From assembly GCA_964556005.1 (NCBI GenBank), contig CAZKUR010000043.1, forward strand, positions 1 through 32,856: a stretch of 32,856 nucleotides of DNA. Direction: 5' to 3'. Both the position numbers and the translations under genes were made by a program. Positions 1 to 10,000 of this stretch are shown here, one piece after another. The DNA comes from CAZKUR01 sp964556005 (GTDB taxonomy: Bacteria; Bacteroidota; Ignavibacteria; Ignavibacteriales; Ignavibacteriaceae). The notes beneath the pieces were generated by a model, which was not told the DNA's origin, ran no database searches, and saw only the letters and a program-made list of their open reading frames with translations. Numbering within the stretch: position 1 is the stretch's first letter; each line of letters opens with the position of its first letter.

Positions 1-86
1 TGTTGTCCAAGTAAATTGTACACTTTCAATTTAACAAAACCGGATTTAGGAATTGAGTAATCGATTGTAGTTGTAGGATTAAACGG
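1..86. repeat. 86-bp identical repeat, copy 1 (T9SS sorting-domain coding DNA)
   Basis: Bases 1-86 are identical to 2377-2462. Both encode the middle of the T9SS sorting domain (the SIPK...LLGQ part) in the same frame on the minus strand. Identity may continue beyond the left edge. The two host genes are otherwise unrelated (BNR versus Reg_prop propellers). Confidence 0.9.
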
Positions 87-1979
87 ATTTGGGTAATTCT
101 GCTGCAAGCTAAACTCAACAGGAATATTTATGTTGACCTCAACTACTTTTGAATATGTGAATGATCCGTCAAAATCAATTTGTTTTAAGCGGTATCTGTA
201 GGTACCCGATGGAGCATTGTTATCAACAAATGAATAAGAATTGGATTTGGTTGTAGTGCCGTTACCGTTTACAAAACCAATCTTTGCCCATTTCTGATTT
301 CTAATTTCAGATTTCTGGTTTAACCTCTGAATCTCAAATCCCTTGTTGTTAGTTTCAGTTGCTGTTGTCCAGTTCAGTAAAACTTTATTTCCCGAAATCT
401 TACCTGCAAATGAGGTTAACTCAACCGGTGTAATGGTAGGAATTATAATATGAGTATTAAAATTGTACAGTGAAGCATAGGAATTAGGAAAACCGGAAGG
501 ATAGTTTACTTCACTTCCGGGAATAGTATCACCCTGTACTACAATCTGAATAATGCAAGTACTGTCGTCATACATTGGATTAATAGGAGCAATACTTATG
601 TATCTCCAATCCATCAATTTAAACAGACTGTTCCAATTTAAGCTATCTGGAGTAAACTTAACAGGAGCACTCCACGTTGCACCATGATCAAATGATGTAG
701 TTATCCATCCGGAGTAAAAAGTATTTGCCGGACCAAACGTTGTGTCTCCCATAAAATATTGAGTGGATGCATCGAAGGCTAAAAATAAAGCATTTCCCGA
801 AGCAGACCTTCCGATTGCAGGTCTACATAAAGGCGCAAAAACATCGACCGACCCCTCATAATCAGGGTAAAAAGGAACATTATTCTCATCCGCAACTATT
901 ATTGTATTTCCACCATTAACAGCCGGACTCCAGAATGCGATTTTAGAAGGGGTAGAAGGATAAAATGAACCACCCGGTAATGTTTTTATGAGATTAAAAG
1001 TTACACAAGGATTATTTCCTACGAACACCATGCTTATACCTCTTAATACACCTAAAGTATCCTGGGAAGCGGCATAATCCCAGATTTGTATTGGGTTGCT
1101 CCATGAAGCACCCATGTCTGTTGTCTGGGTGTAATAGGCATCTGCAAAATAATTTGTGTTGCCAATATATGCTAAACCAACTATCGAACTGTCTTCCGAA
1201 ACAGCTAATCTATAAGATTCAGCCTGATCACCGGGAAAAGACTTCCAGCCTGAAAATCCAGATATAGAATTATAAAAATCAACATACATGCTGTCATAAA
1301 AATCAATTTGAGAAGAAGCCACTACAAAATTATTATTATCAATAACAGCAACTCTTGGCCAAATAACTGGTACTGTTGTTCCGGCAGGATAACTCGGATC
1401 AAACTCATAATCAAAATGACCTAAACCTGAAGCGTCATCTCTAAATATTAATGTCCTTGTGGTAGCATCGGAATAATCAAATGTATGGCATGCTACAATG
1501 GCTGCTCCATCCGATAGGTATCCATCAATAGCAGGATAACCACTTCTATAACTACTAGGCGGCACAATTCCCATTGCAAACCAGTTGGCACCCCCATCGG
1601 CGCTATATAAATATTGACAAATTCTATCCGGCCAATTATTCCCGGTTTCTAAAGAAACCATAAATGCAGCATGTAGCTCGCCTGTTAACTGATTAGCCCA
1701 GAGTTCCTGGGGTACTCCGTATGACTGTAAATCGTAACCCGTATATACATTAGTTGGATTCATCGTAAATGTCAAATTCCCTGCAAGAATTGTGGTTTTT
1801 GTGGGACTAGTAGAGTTGCCATGATTGGCCATTGTAGGGGTGTTTGGATTACCCTGTTCATTTCCCCCTATGGCTTTAACCATTACTTTTTTGTTCAGCC
1901 ATTTGCTTGTTTGAGCCTGGGTTAGTCCAAAGCCGGAAACCATTAGAATGAGCAAAGTGCCCATAATTTTTTTACCCAT
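1..1979 (-). CDS. Secreted BNR/Asp-box propeller protein with T9SS sorting domain (3' end cut by window edge)
   Basis: The frame is open from an ATG at 1977-1979 to the left edge, so 659 codons are visible and the C-terminal tail is missing. The start is supported by an AGGAG element 6-10 nt upstream. Residues 1-22 look like a signal peptide ending in QAQ. Three Asp-box motifs (S/T-x-D-x-G-x-x-W) are visible near residues 130, 287 and 428 (SADGGANW, TTDMGASW, SFDHGATW), typical of sialidase-like beta-propellers, but I see no catalytic signature and do not call an enzyme. An FN3-like linker (VELTSF...NNKGFEI) precedes the sorting domain, whose NPFNP motif is near residue 633. T9SS cargo is exported by Sec, crosses the outer membrane and is surface-attached or released. 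The linker carries an unusual repeat insert (289-323), and the visible 3' end is identical to part of the next gene. Confidence 0.85.
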   Translation of the reverse strand, partial: MGKKIMGTLLILMVSGFGLTQAQTSKWLNKKVMVKAIGGNEQGNPNTPTMANHGNSTSPTKTTILAGNLTFTMNPTNVYTGYDLQSYGVPQELWANQLTGELHAAFMVSLETGNNWPDRICQYLYSADGGANWFAMGIVPPSSYRSGYPAIDGYLSDGAAIVACHTFDYSDATTRTLIFRDDASGLGHFDYEFDPSYPAGTTVPVIWPRVAVIDNNNFVVASSQIDFYDSMYVDFYNSISGFSGWKSFPGDQAESYRLAVSEDSSIVGLAYIGNTNYFADAYYTQTTDMGASWSNPIQIWDYAASQDTLGVLRGISMVFVGNNPCVTFNLIKTLPGGSFYPSTPSKIAFWSPAVNGGNTIIVADENNVPFYPDYEGSVDVFAPLCRPAIGRSASGNALFLAFDASTQYFMGDTTFGPANTFYSGWITTSFDHGATWSAPVKFTPDSLNWNSLFKLMDWRYISIAPINPMYDDSTCIIQIVVQGDTIPGSEVNYPSGFPNSYASLYNFNTHIIIPTITPVELTSFAGKISGNKVLLNWTTATETNNKGFEIQRLNQKSEIRNQKWAKIGFVNGNGTTTKSNSYSFVDNNAPSGTYRYRLKQIDFDGSFTYSKVVEVNINIPVEFSLQQNYPNPFNPTTTIDYSIPKSGFVKLKVYNLLGQ
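289..323. repeat. Heptad-phased repeat inside a T9SS gene
   Basis: Five consecutive 7-nt units (CATTTCT, GATTTCT, AATTTCA, GATTTCT, GGTTTAA) lie in the coding sequence of the first gene. On the minus strand they encode an 11-residue stretch between the GFEIQR and W-AKIGFV parts of the FN3-like linker. The two LVIVD proteins have a different insert at exactly this position. Confidence 0.75.
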
Positions 1980-2190
1980 TGTTAACTCCTCTGAATGTAG
2001 ATGAATTTTATTAATTATTGATTATGTTTAACGTGCCATATAAAATTATTTAAATATTCAAAACCATTAAATTTAAGATAAAAATTACAGCTTAACTCAA
2101 TATTAGTCAAGCTTTTTAATTTAATAGATAGACTTTGATTGTGAGAGAATTACTATTCTTTTATTTGAGTAATATTATGGTTTTTATAAT

Positions 2191-2221
2191 AAGATGACGC
2201 CTTCGGAAAAGACGTCATCTT
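2191..2221 (-). terminator. GATGACGTC-type hairpin after the Reg_prop gene
   Basis: A 9-bp inverted repeat AAGATGACG (2191-2199) / CGTCATCTT (2213-2221) starts 10 nt beyond the stop of the 2232-3506 gene. The position suits a terminator or mRNA 3'-end stabiliser, but the following T-tract on the minus strand is poor. It belongs to a family of three similar hairpins (also 4011-4061 and 31712-31762). Confidence 0.55.
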
Positions 2222-2231
2222 TAAATTTTTA

Positions 2232-3506
2232 TTATTTGAGCAGTAACATTTTCTTCGTCGTTACTTGACTGTTGGATTCCAGTTTGTAGTAGTATACTCC
2301 GCTTGCAAGCTTTGATGCATCGAACACAACATGATGTTTTCCTGCTCGTTCATTTCCATTAAATAAATCTGCCACATGTTGTCCAAGTAAATTGTACACT
2401 TTCAATTTAACAAAACCGGATTTAGGAATTGAGTAATCGATTGTAGTTGTAGGATTAAACGGGTTGGGATAATTCTGGCTGAGCACAAAATCTCCTGGGC
2501 CCAGATCTTGTCGATGATCATCTTTAACCGAAGTTACTATATCTTTTTTTACCAAACCGACAGAGCTGATCCCTAACCACACAAGGTTTTTATTTTCAAC
2601 ATAAATTGAATTAACTATATTTCCGGGAAGTTCTCCGTTTGGTTCGGTGTATGTTGCCCAGTTAGTTCCGTCAAATACATCAAGGCCCCCACCATAAGTA
2701 CCAACCCAAAGCTTACCTTCCTCATCTGCGCACAAACTTAAAATGCGATCTCCCGTCATACCGGAGTTGCCGGTATTATAAAAGGTCCATGTTGTATCTC
2801 CGTCAAACGTAGCAATGCCACTCCATGCAAATCCAATCCATACTTTATTATTTTGATCGATTATAACCGCAGTAACGTTGTTCTCCGGAAAGTTCGAACC
2901 GGATTGATTATAAACCGACCAGTTATTATTATCAAATCTTGCAAGACCGCCGTACACAGTTCCTATCCATTTCGTCCCATTACGATCTATAGCGATACAT
3001 AGAACATTATCATCCGGTAAACCGGAATTATCATGCGTAAAAGTGGCCCAGCCGGAACCGTCAAATACACCGACTCCCATATGATAAGTAGTAGTTGCCC
3101 AAATCCTGCCGTCGACATCCTTCGCAATTCCAACAGCGCCAATTCCGGGGTAGTCGGAATTCAGCCTTGTATAAGTAACCCAATTGGTTCCGTCATATCG
3201 GCTGATGCCAAAATTAGGTGTTCCTACCCACAATTCCGGGCCGTTAAGCAGAAGAGAAAGCAAATCATCGGATGGTAGATCCGAGTTCGAACTATTATAA
3301 ATAGTCCAGGTAGTATCGCCGTCGAAAACAGCCAGCCCGCCTCCGATAGTTGCAATCCACTTGTTTCCTGAACTGTCAGGAACAATGCATTCAACATCAT
3401 TGTCCGGTAAGCCTGAATTTGAACTGCTATAAACAACCCAGCTTTGGGCAGCACCAAAAGTGAACATTGCCAATGCGAGTAGAAAAGATTGAATTATGAT
3501 TTTCAT
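2232..3506 (-). CDS. Secreted Reg_prop-type beta-propeller protein with T9SS sorting domain
   Basis: The 424-aa product starts with a signal peptide (about residues 1-20, ending GAAQS). Residues about 24-325 contain repeated blades of the form NSGLPDNDV...D..G.KWIGT.GGGLA.FDG..W..YN, the two-component-regulator propeller (Reg_prop) pattern. Such blades usually form the periplasmic sensor of hybrid kinases. Here there is no membrane helix or kinase; a T9SS sorting domain follows directly (NYPNPFNPTTT near residue 347, ending KKMLLLK), so the propeller is exported on its own, probably for surface binding. The start has a strong AAGGAGGA element 7 nt upstream. Bases 2377-2462 are identical to the window's first 86 bases. 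Ligand unknown. Confidence 0.88.
   Translation of the reverse strand: MKIIIQSFLLALAMFTFGAAQSWVVYSSSNSGLPDNDVECIVPDSSGNKWIATIGGGLAVFDGDTTWTIYNSSNSDLPSDDLLSLLLNGPELWVGTPNFGISRYDGTNWVTYTRLNSDYPGIGAVGIAKDVDGRIWATTTYHMGVGVFDGSGWATFTHDNSGLPDDNVLCIAIDRNGTKWIGTVYGGLARFDNNNWSVYNQSGSNFPENNVTAVIIDQNNKVWIGFAWSGIATFDGDTTWTFYNTGNSGMTGDRILSLCADEEGKLWVGTYGGGLDVFDGTNWATYTEPNGELPGNIVNSIYVENKNLVWLGISSVGLVKKDIVTSVKDDHRQDLGPGDFVLSQNYPNPFNPTTTIDYSIPKSGFVKLKVYNLLGQHVADLFNGNERAGKHHVVFDASKLASGVYYYKLESNSQVTTKKMLLLK
2377..2462. repeat. 86-bp identical repeat, copy 2
   Basis: Identical to 1-86. It lies inside the sorting-domain region of the Reg_prop gene. The identity breaks just 3' of the NPFNP codons on the plus-strand reading, where the two genes diverge. 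Confidence 0.9.
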
Positions 3507-4010
3507 TTACATTCCTCCTTATTAAGATTTAATGTGGTTTATTGCTAAGTCTTATTTAAAGGCAAAATTTTAAAACTAATAGTGCGAACAATGCTTGGAT
3601 TGATATTCCTTAAGAATAAGGGCGTTTATACAAAGTATTTAAGCTCTCCCTGTTATATCCGGTTTACACTATTTTGTTTAGAACCTATTGCATTATACGA
3701 GTGTAATTTTTGTTAATAATAACAAAAACCGCAACCGCTTAGAAATTATCTTTTAACTTTGTTGCAAATACGTTTCGGTGTGTATAAATTATTGTCTCAG
3801 GCAATGAGGGGAATTATATAAACCGGAATAAAACTGTAATTAAAAATTCCTTGTAAATAGTATCGTTTTTATCATTTCAATAATTTAGTGTCTGAATCCC
3901 TTCCCTTTAAAATTCAACAAAGATAGAATTTTCATTTTTAATTTAAGCATATTCCAATGGTAAATCAATGTTGCTCTCTAATTTCTTCACGGATATTTAA
4001 ATAGGTAGAC
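3507..4010. other. Long intergenic region, no gene seen
   Basis: About 500 nt of AT-rich DNA between two minus-strand T9SS genes. I find no convincing ORF. It holds one AT-only style hairpin, TTTTTGTTA (3707-3715) / TAACAAAAA (3720-3728), which could be a weak terminator or cruciform. The promoter of the 2232-3506 gene should lie near its right-hand start, but no clear -10/-35 pair stands out. Confidence 0.5.
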
Positions 4011-4061
4011 AGAGATGACATCTTGTTGCAGAGTAAAGCGCATAGTATAGATGTCATCTCT
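4011..4061 (-). terminator. GATGACATC hairpin after the first LVIVD gene
   Basis: Perfect 12-bp inverted repeat AGAGATGACATC (4011-4022) / GATGTCATCTCT (4050-4061), with one further T-A pair inside. It begins 9 nt after the stop of the 4071-6584 gene. Its loop of about 25 nt is long for an intrinsic terminator and no good T-tract follows, so an mRNA-stabilising or repeat-element role is possible. Confidence 0.6.
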
Positions 4062-4070
4062 TAGACTTTA

Positions 4071-6584
4071 TTATTTGAGTAACAACATTTTCTTTATTAA
4101 TACTTTACTGTTAGACTCAAGTCTGTAGTAATATACCCCGCTTGCCAGCTTCGATGCATTGAATACGATTTGATGTTTTCCTGCATTCATATTTTTATTA
4201 ATCAAATCAGCGACTTGCTGACCAAGGATATTATATACAGTTAGATTTACAAATCCGTCTTTTGGAACCGAGTACTCTATTGTAGTTGTCGGATTAAAAG
4301 GATTCGGATAGTTCTGCTGCAAACCGAATACGACCGGGATATTTAAATTAACAACAACTTCTTTTGAATATTTAACTGATCCGTCAAAATCAATTTGCTT
4401 CAAGCGATAATTATAATTGCCGGATGAAACATTATTATCGACAAACGAATAAGATTTAGATTCTGTAGTAGTACCATTACCATTTACAAACCCAATCTTT
4501 TTCCAAACTTCTTGACGGGGCGTATTCCGAAGGCTTTCGGAAGAAGCCCGTTCGATCTCAAAACCTTTGTTATTTGTTTCAGTTGCCGTTTGCCAGTTTA
4601 GTGAAACACTGTTTCCTGAAACAGAAGCGGTAAAAGAAGTAAGCTCTACTGGTACGATGCCGTATGGATTTTCATAAATATGAAGTCCTGCACCATAGGT
4701 TGCCACATAAAAATAACTTTCTGTTGCATCAACACCCTCAATCTGATCCGGTACCATCTGTGTTGAAATTTGTGATGGTTGAGAAGGATTTGAAACATCA
4801 AGCACCGTTAAATATGGATCAAAACCGTCAGCAACTAACAATACATCTCCAAAAATAAAATTTTTATATGCCCGTGGAGGTGGATCACTAAAAGTTTTTA
4901 CCCCAATGATCTCAGGATTTAGAGGATCAGATATATCAAATATATCAACACGGTTTGAAACTTGGAATAAATCGCATGCATAAACATAATTCCCCTCTGC
5001 ATCTAAATGTGTAAGTTCTACATTCTGTGTATAAGTTGCTACCTGTGTTGGCTGAGTGGGATTAGAAACATCAATAACTTTTAATCCGGCTTCATACTGC
5101 GCCACATAAGCGTACCCGTTCAAAGCCGAAATACCCGAAGTAAAATCATTGGGAGCCGGAAAGCTTAGTGAACCGACTTCATTTAGTGAAGCGGGATTTG
5201 AAATGTCAAACACCTTAAGGTTATTTTGATCATCAGCCACATAAATGTAGTTTCCATCAAGAGCCAGATTGTTAAAATATGCTGGACTGCTGTTATCGAC
5301 AGTTACAGGATTGGTTGGATCTGAGATATCAACTGCCCGTAAACCTTCAATGTAATTTGTTACGTAAGCATAGTTCCCTTTAATTTCCAGGTGAAGATCT
5401 GCTCCGGATGATGGTTGGTTAACACCCACTAAAACGGGATGTGTTGGATCTGAAACATCTAACACATATAAACCGATGGCAGTTAACAGATAGCAATAAG
5501 ATCCTGAAACCTTTAAATCGCTGCTAACGTGTCCAACTCCTTCATATTCAGAAACAAATTCGGGATTAACCGGATCGGAAACATCTATAATAACCATCCC
5601 CGTACCATCAGGGGTAAAAACATAACCGTTAAAATATTTTATGTCATTGCAACTTGTTTCGTAGCTTCCTAATAAGGTTAGGTTAGCCGGATTTGATACA
5701 TCAAATATTTCAATACCATAAAACGGATCACTTACATATAACGTGCTATTGAAACTTGTCATACCATAATATGTTGTTCCATTTCCAAGCAAGTTATGTG
5801 AATCCACAATAGGTAATCCTAACGAGTTTAAATCGAGAACATACAGTGTCCCGTCTAAAACCTGAAAAGAATAAGTACCAATAATATGTATTTCCTCGGC
5901 GCCGACAAGAGGCGGGCCTTCATCTATTAAATTGATACTTCCATCAGGATTAACTATAAATAATTCCGTATTGTGTCCTGAAGAAGCCACAAGAAAGCTG
6001 CCGTCATCACTTAAATCCAGGGCATATTTTGTTTGGCCGGTTCCCAGATTAAAGCTTGATTGATAAGGATTTGAAGGATCAGAAACGTTCACAGTAATTA
6101 TTCCGGCATATTCAGCAGCAATAAAAATAAGGCCGGGCTTAGCAGACATTTTTGTTGCAGGTGGGGTAGTGCCAATGTAATTTAACAATAAACTGCTTAA
6201 ATGCTGAGGGTTATTAACATCCTGTACATCCCAGATCTCCAAACCATTATCCCCCAGGGTTACATAAAGATTTTGTGTTGCTGAATCATAACTCAAATCA
6301 TTTACTATTCCGTTAGTCCTAATCAGATCATTAACCAAAACAGGTGAAGCAACGTTAGATATATCTATTATTAACACCACACTACCGGAATTAACATATG
6401 CTAAATTGCGGGCTTCATCAATTGCTGTTTCCCGGTAGAATCCAAATCCCCAGGAACCTATTTCATTTAAAGGATCTCCATTTGGATTGTTTTGTGCTGA
6501 AGTGAAACTATTGAAAGCAATCAACAGCAATAATAACACGAACAAAATAAGGCTTTTTATATTAGTAAATTCTTTTGATTGCAT
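4071..6584 (-). CDS. Secreted LVIVD-repeat propeller protein with T9SS sorting domain
   Basis: The 837-aa product has a signal peptide (hydrophobic segment about residues 11-28, then FTSAQ). Residues about 40-640 consist of repeats of the form YVYVAD...LKVFDISNPASLNEVGS, the LVIVD repeat (DVS(N/D)P..P) found in bacterial surface beta-propellers. An FN3-like linker begins at PVELTSF (about residue 645), and the T9SS sorting domain (YPNPFNPTTTIEYS, about residue 765) ends in KKMLLLK. A GGGAG element lies just upstream of the ATG. The linker contains a hairpin-forming insert (4518-4550). It is paralogous to the 7003-10422 gene. A small ORF (6598-6768) ends 13 nt upstream. The function is probably surface binding or adhesion; no catalytic motif is seen. 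Confidence 0.88.
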   Translation of the reverse strand: MQSKEFTNIKSLILFVLLLLLIAFNSFTSAQNNPNGDPLNEIGSWGFGFYRETAIDEARNLAYVNSGSVVLIIDISNVASPVLVNDLIRTNGIVNDLSYDSATQNLYVTLGDNGLEIWDVQDVNNPQHLSSLLLNYIGTTPPATKMSAKPGLIFIAAEYAGIITVNVSDPSNPYQSSFNLGTGQTKYALDLSDDGSFLVASSGHNTELFIVNPDGSINLIDEGPPLVGAEEIHIIGTYSFQVLDGTLYVLDLNSLGLPIVDSHNLLGNGTTYYGMTSFNSTLYVSDPFYGIEIFDVSNPANLTLLGSYETSCNDIKYFNGYVFTPDGTGMVIIDVSDPVNPEFVSEYEGVGHVSSDLKVSGSYCYLLTAIGLYVLDVSDPTHPVLVGVNQPSSGADLHLEIKGNYAYVTNYIEGLRAVDISDPTNPVTVDNSSPAYFNNLALDGNYIYVADDQNNLKVFDISNPASLNEVGSLSFPAPNDFTSGISALNGYAYVAQYEAGLKVIDVSNPTQPTQVATYTQNVELTHLDAEGNYVYACDLFQVSNRVDIFDISDPLNPEIIGVKTFSDPPPRAYKNFIFGDVLLVADGFDPYLTVLDVSNPSQPSQISTQMVPDQIEGVDATESYFYVATYGAGLHIYENPYGIVPVELTSFTASVSGNSVSLNWQTATETNNKGFEIERASSESLRNTPRQEVWKKIGFVNGNGTTTESKSYSFVDNNVSSGNYNYRLKQIDFDGSVKYSKEVVVNLNIPVVFGLQQNYPNPFNPTTTIEYSVPKDGFVNLTVYNILGQQVADLINKNMNAGKHQIVFNASKLASGVYYYRLESNSKVLIKKMLLLK
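4518..4550. repeat. Palindromic insert in the LVIVD gene linker, copy 1
   Basis: TTCCGAA (4525-4531) / TTCGGAA (4536-4542) form a 7-bp stem, and GGGC (4518-4521) / GCCC (4546-4549) form an outer stem. The segment encodes the SSESLRNTPRQEV-type stretch between GFEIER and W-KKIGFV. A nearly identical copy is at 7449-7482. Confidence 0.75.
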
Positions 6585-6597
6585 TGGCTACTCCCTT

Positions 6598-6768
6598 TTA
6601 TGTTAACGGAATTTCTCTTTTATTTATTTTCAATTTCAAATTATTGCGAAACGATCTGTAAATCATAACGGAATTTTCATAAAACTTAAACCTTTTTTTA
6701 CAAGCATTTACGGGTTTTTTACGAGGGAAAAGATAAATAGAAGAGTTGCAAGATATTTTGTTTTTCAT
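6598..6768 (-). CDS. Possible 56-aa basic small protein or decayed 5' end of a paralogue
   Basis: An ATG at 6766-6768 has a very good AAGGAG element 6 nt upstream and opens a 56-codon frame closed by TAA at 6598-6600, 13 nt before the LVIVD gene. The predicted peptide is Lys/Arg/Asn-rich with no signal peptide or domain I recognise. The DNA just upstream resembles the DNA upstream of the second LVIVD gene (10423 onward), and the two ATGs align. So this may be the abandoned original start region of the LVIVD gene rather than a functional gene, or a translated leader. Coding value is uncertain. Confidence 0.35.
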   Translation of the reverse strand: MKNKISCNSSIYLFPRKKPVNACKKRFKFYENSVMIYRSFRNNLKLKINKREIPLT

Positions 6769-6830
6769 TGCAAACTCCTTGGGCTTTTTATTTTATATTG
6801 AATGTACAAATATTAACTCTTCAAATCATC
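6769..6830 (-). promoter_or_regulatory. Duplicated 5' leader region shared with the 7003-10422 gene
   Basis: Reading plus-strand DNA, TGCAA(A/G)CTCC is followed by a TTATTTTA run and TTGAATGTA..ATATTAA in both this stretch and 10423-10485. The match covers ribosome-binding site and upstream DNA, pointing to duplication of the gene together with its leader. I cannot place exact promoter boxes. The rest of 6831-7002 shows nothing further. Confidence 0.5.
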
Positions 6831-7002
6831 ATGCTGTTATCGCCATTAGTTTTTAACCATAAATTGTTGTTGTGAAATTCTTGTTTCAATAAAACTATTC
6901 TTATGAATATTTCTACCTGCTTTATTGACTAATTTACTAATTGCATAGTAATATAATCAGAACTCAGTTTCATTAGATTATTAGATTCTTGAAATTATTT
7001 TC

Positions 7003-10000
7003 TTATTTTAAAATAATCATCTTTTTAACTTTTACTTTATCATCGGATTTTAATCGATAGTAGTACACTCCGCTTGCTAATTTTGATGCATCAAAGAATA
7101 CATGATACTTACCGGTTTTCATATTTTCATTTATCAATTCAGCTACTCGCTGTCCAAGCACATTAAAAACAGTTAGATTCACCATACCATCTTTGGGAAT
7201 AGAGTACTCTATCGTGGTTGTTGGATTAAATGGATTGGGATAATTCTGCTGCAAACTAAATTCTACAGGTACATTAATGCTAACTTCAATTTCTTTTGAA
7301 TATTTAAATGTCCCGTTAAAATCAATTTGTTTCAATCGATAAGTATAATTACCAGACGAAACATTATTATCAACGAACGAATAAGATTTAGATTCTGTAG
7401 TAGTACCGTTACCATTTACAAAACCAATCTTTTCCCAAACTTCTTGACCGGGCGTATTCCGAAGGCTTTCGGAAGAAGCCCGTTCAATCTCAAATCCTTT
7501 ATTGTTGGTCTCAGTTGTTGTTGACCATTTAAATAAAACATTATTCCCTTCAACTGATGCTGTAAACGAAGTAAGATCGACAGGAACCACACCATTACCT
7601 GTATGTAGAATAATTCCATTATCCCCGACAGCCCAGCCGTTTGTTTCATCAACAAAATAGACAGAACGTAAGACATCTTGTATTAAAACATTATGCTGAA
7701 GCCATGAATTTCCGCCATCTATTGTTTGATCAAGCGTAGCATTAAATCCGGTAAGCCAGCCCTCGTTTTCATTATTGAAGAATAAATGTGTAATACCTTC
7801 ATAGGTTCCGGTGTTTTGGAATTGCCAGTAACCTCCGCCATCTGTAGTTTTAATCAGGAGTCCGTTAGCTCCACCAATCCAGCCCACGTTCTGATTTACG
7901 AAAAAAATCGGATCTAAATCCTGGTATTGAAAATCAAAGTTAGAAGTCCATATCTGGCCTCTATTAGTGGTTTTCAATATATAACTTTCAATCTCTGAAC
8001 CTGCTAAAATAATTCCGGTTATAAATCCGTTATTTTCATCAGTGAAAAAGACATTCAAATGATGTAAGTTACCTGTTAAACCGCTGTTCTGCTGCGTCCA
8101 TGTTTGACCGCCATTTGTTGTCTTTAAAATCAGGTGGTCAGAGAGTGTAACAACCCAGCCAAGTGTATCATTTAAAAAAGACATAGATCGTATAATCGAT
8201 GAAGTTGGGACATTCAATTGAAACCAATTTTGACCGCCATTTGTTGTCTTAAACATACTACTGTTTGCTCCGCATACCCAGCCGGTATTTTCATCGGTGA
8301 AAGTTAAATCCATAAAATCATCAAGGTAAGCATTACCAACCTGAATAACTTCCCAGTTTTCTCCGCCGTCTGTTGTATGGAGCACTTTACCGCCGTCAGC
8401 AACAGCCCAGCCGTTTGTGAGACTTGTAAAATAAACTGCATTAATATTTCTGGTAATGCCGCTAATTTGAAATTCCCATATACGCGGAACAGGATCTTCA
8501 ATTAGAGTATTTTTATAAATGCTCAATCCTGCCTTTGAATCGGAAACGTACAGGTATTTACCAAGAGGAAACATATCGGATATTAAATCCGGGAAACGGA
8601 ATTGGTCAATAAAAATAGGATCTGAATCAGTCAAATAAAATAACCATATATCATTCCCATCACCTACATAGGCAAAACTGTCAACTGCCGAGACATCCAT
8701 TGGTGTAAACCCATTAACGCTATAGTAACCTTTTTCAACAGGTGTTTCAGGGTTACTTATATCGTAAATATATAGTCCACCATCATTTTGAGGTGGGGCA
8801 TCCGCACAAATGTATGCGTCATTGTCTTTTAAATATAAATCAAGAACATCCGGCATTTGAATAGAAGTTACCTCGTAAGGGTTTTTAGGATCGGTAACGT
8901 TTAATATTCTCAACCCCTCATTAAAATCAGCAACAAATAAATAACCATTATAATAAGGAAATGAATGAGAATAATGTGGAATTGTTATATTACCCTGCTC
9001 GACGGGATTAGCAGGATTAGTAATGTCATAAATTCTGATCAAAGCTGTTGTATTGGGAGGATCGAATTCTTCCACATATGCATAATTTTCACTTATTTCA
9101 AGCATATATGCCTGCATATTATCAACAATGGAAACTTCGACAGGTGCAGCAGGATTTGAGACATCAACAATTCTGAAACCAGCTTGATAGCCTGTAAGAA
9201 AGGCAAGGTTATCTTTTATTTTTACATCATAGATATTAATGGATGCCCCATACTGTCCAATCAGTATCGGGTATTCGTGGTTGGAAACATCTATCATCAA
9301 TAATCCATCGTCGTCATGAGCTACATATGCGATACTGTCTTTTACAACAATATTGATTGAAACCGAGTAAGTTTCATACGCACCCACAAGCTGGGGTTCT
9401 ATCGGGTTGCTAACATCATAGATTTTAAGTCCATGATAATTATTTGAAACATAAGCATAATGACCGGCGACAGCTAAATCCTCAGGAAAGATATCTATTG
9501 CAATACTTCCCAGATAGTATGGATTATTATAATCCGACACATCCCAGATTTGGAGTCCGTTATCATTTATAAAATAAGCAAGATTTCCTCTAACCTCTAT
9601 AGTACTTGTAATACCTCCGGCAACAAATGTATAATTATATCCACCTCCGTAATTTATAATCCACAAACGACCTTCCTGCCCTACGTACGAAGCCTGGTTA
9701 CCACCGAATACCGCATTACAATCACCAATCGGGAGACTCCCGGCTCTTATTAAATGTCCCGAACCATCAAGTTGATAAATCACATAATTTTGAACTCCTG
9801 TTGCATGGACACGTCCACTTGGATCTATATGAATATTATGAGCCGGATTCCCCACATAATCATCGGAATCGACTTTATAAGGATGATAGGGATCAGAAAT
9901 GTTAACGGAGTTTATTTCGCCCCAACTACATTCAAAAACGGCAAAATCTCCTCTTACCTGTACATGGCCAACCGGTGTTTCGGCTCCACCATATAAAACC

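Noticed and set aside
3707..3728. Functional intrinsic terminator at an AT-rich hairpin
   Set aside because: The stem has only one G-C pair type and no gene ends nearby, so it is kept only as a note on the intergenic region.
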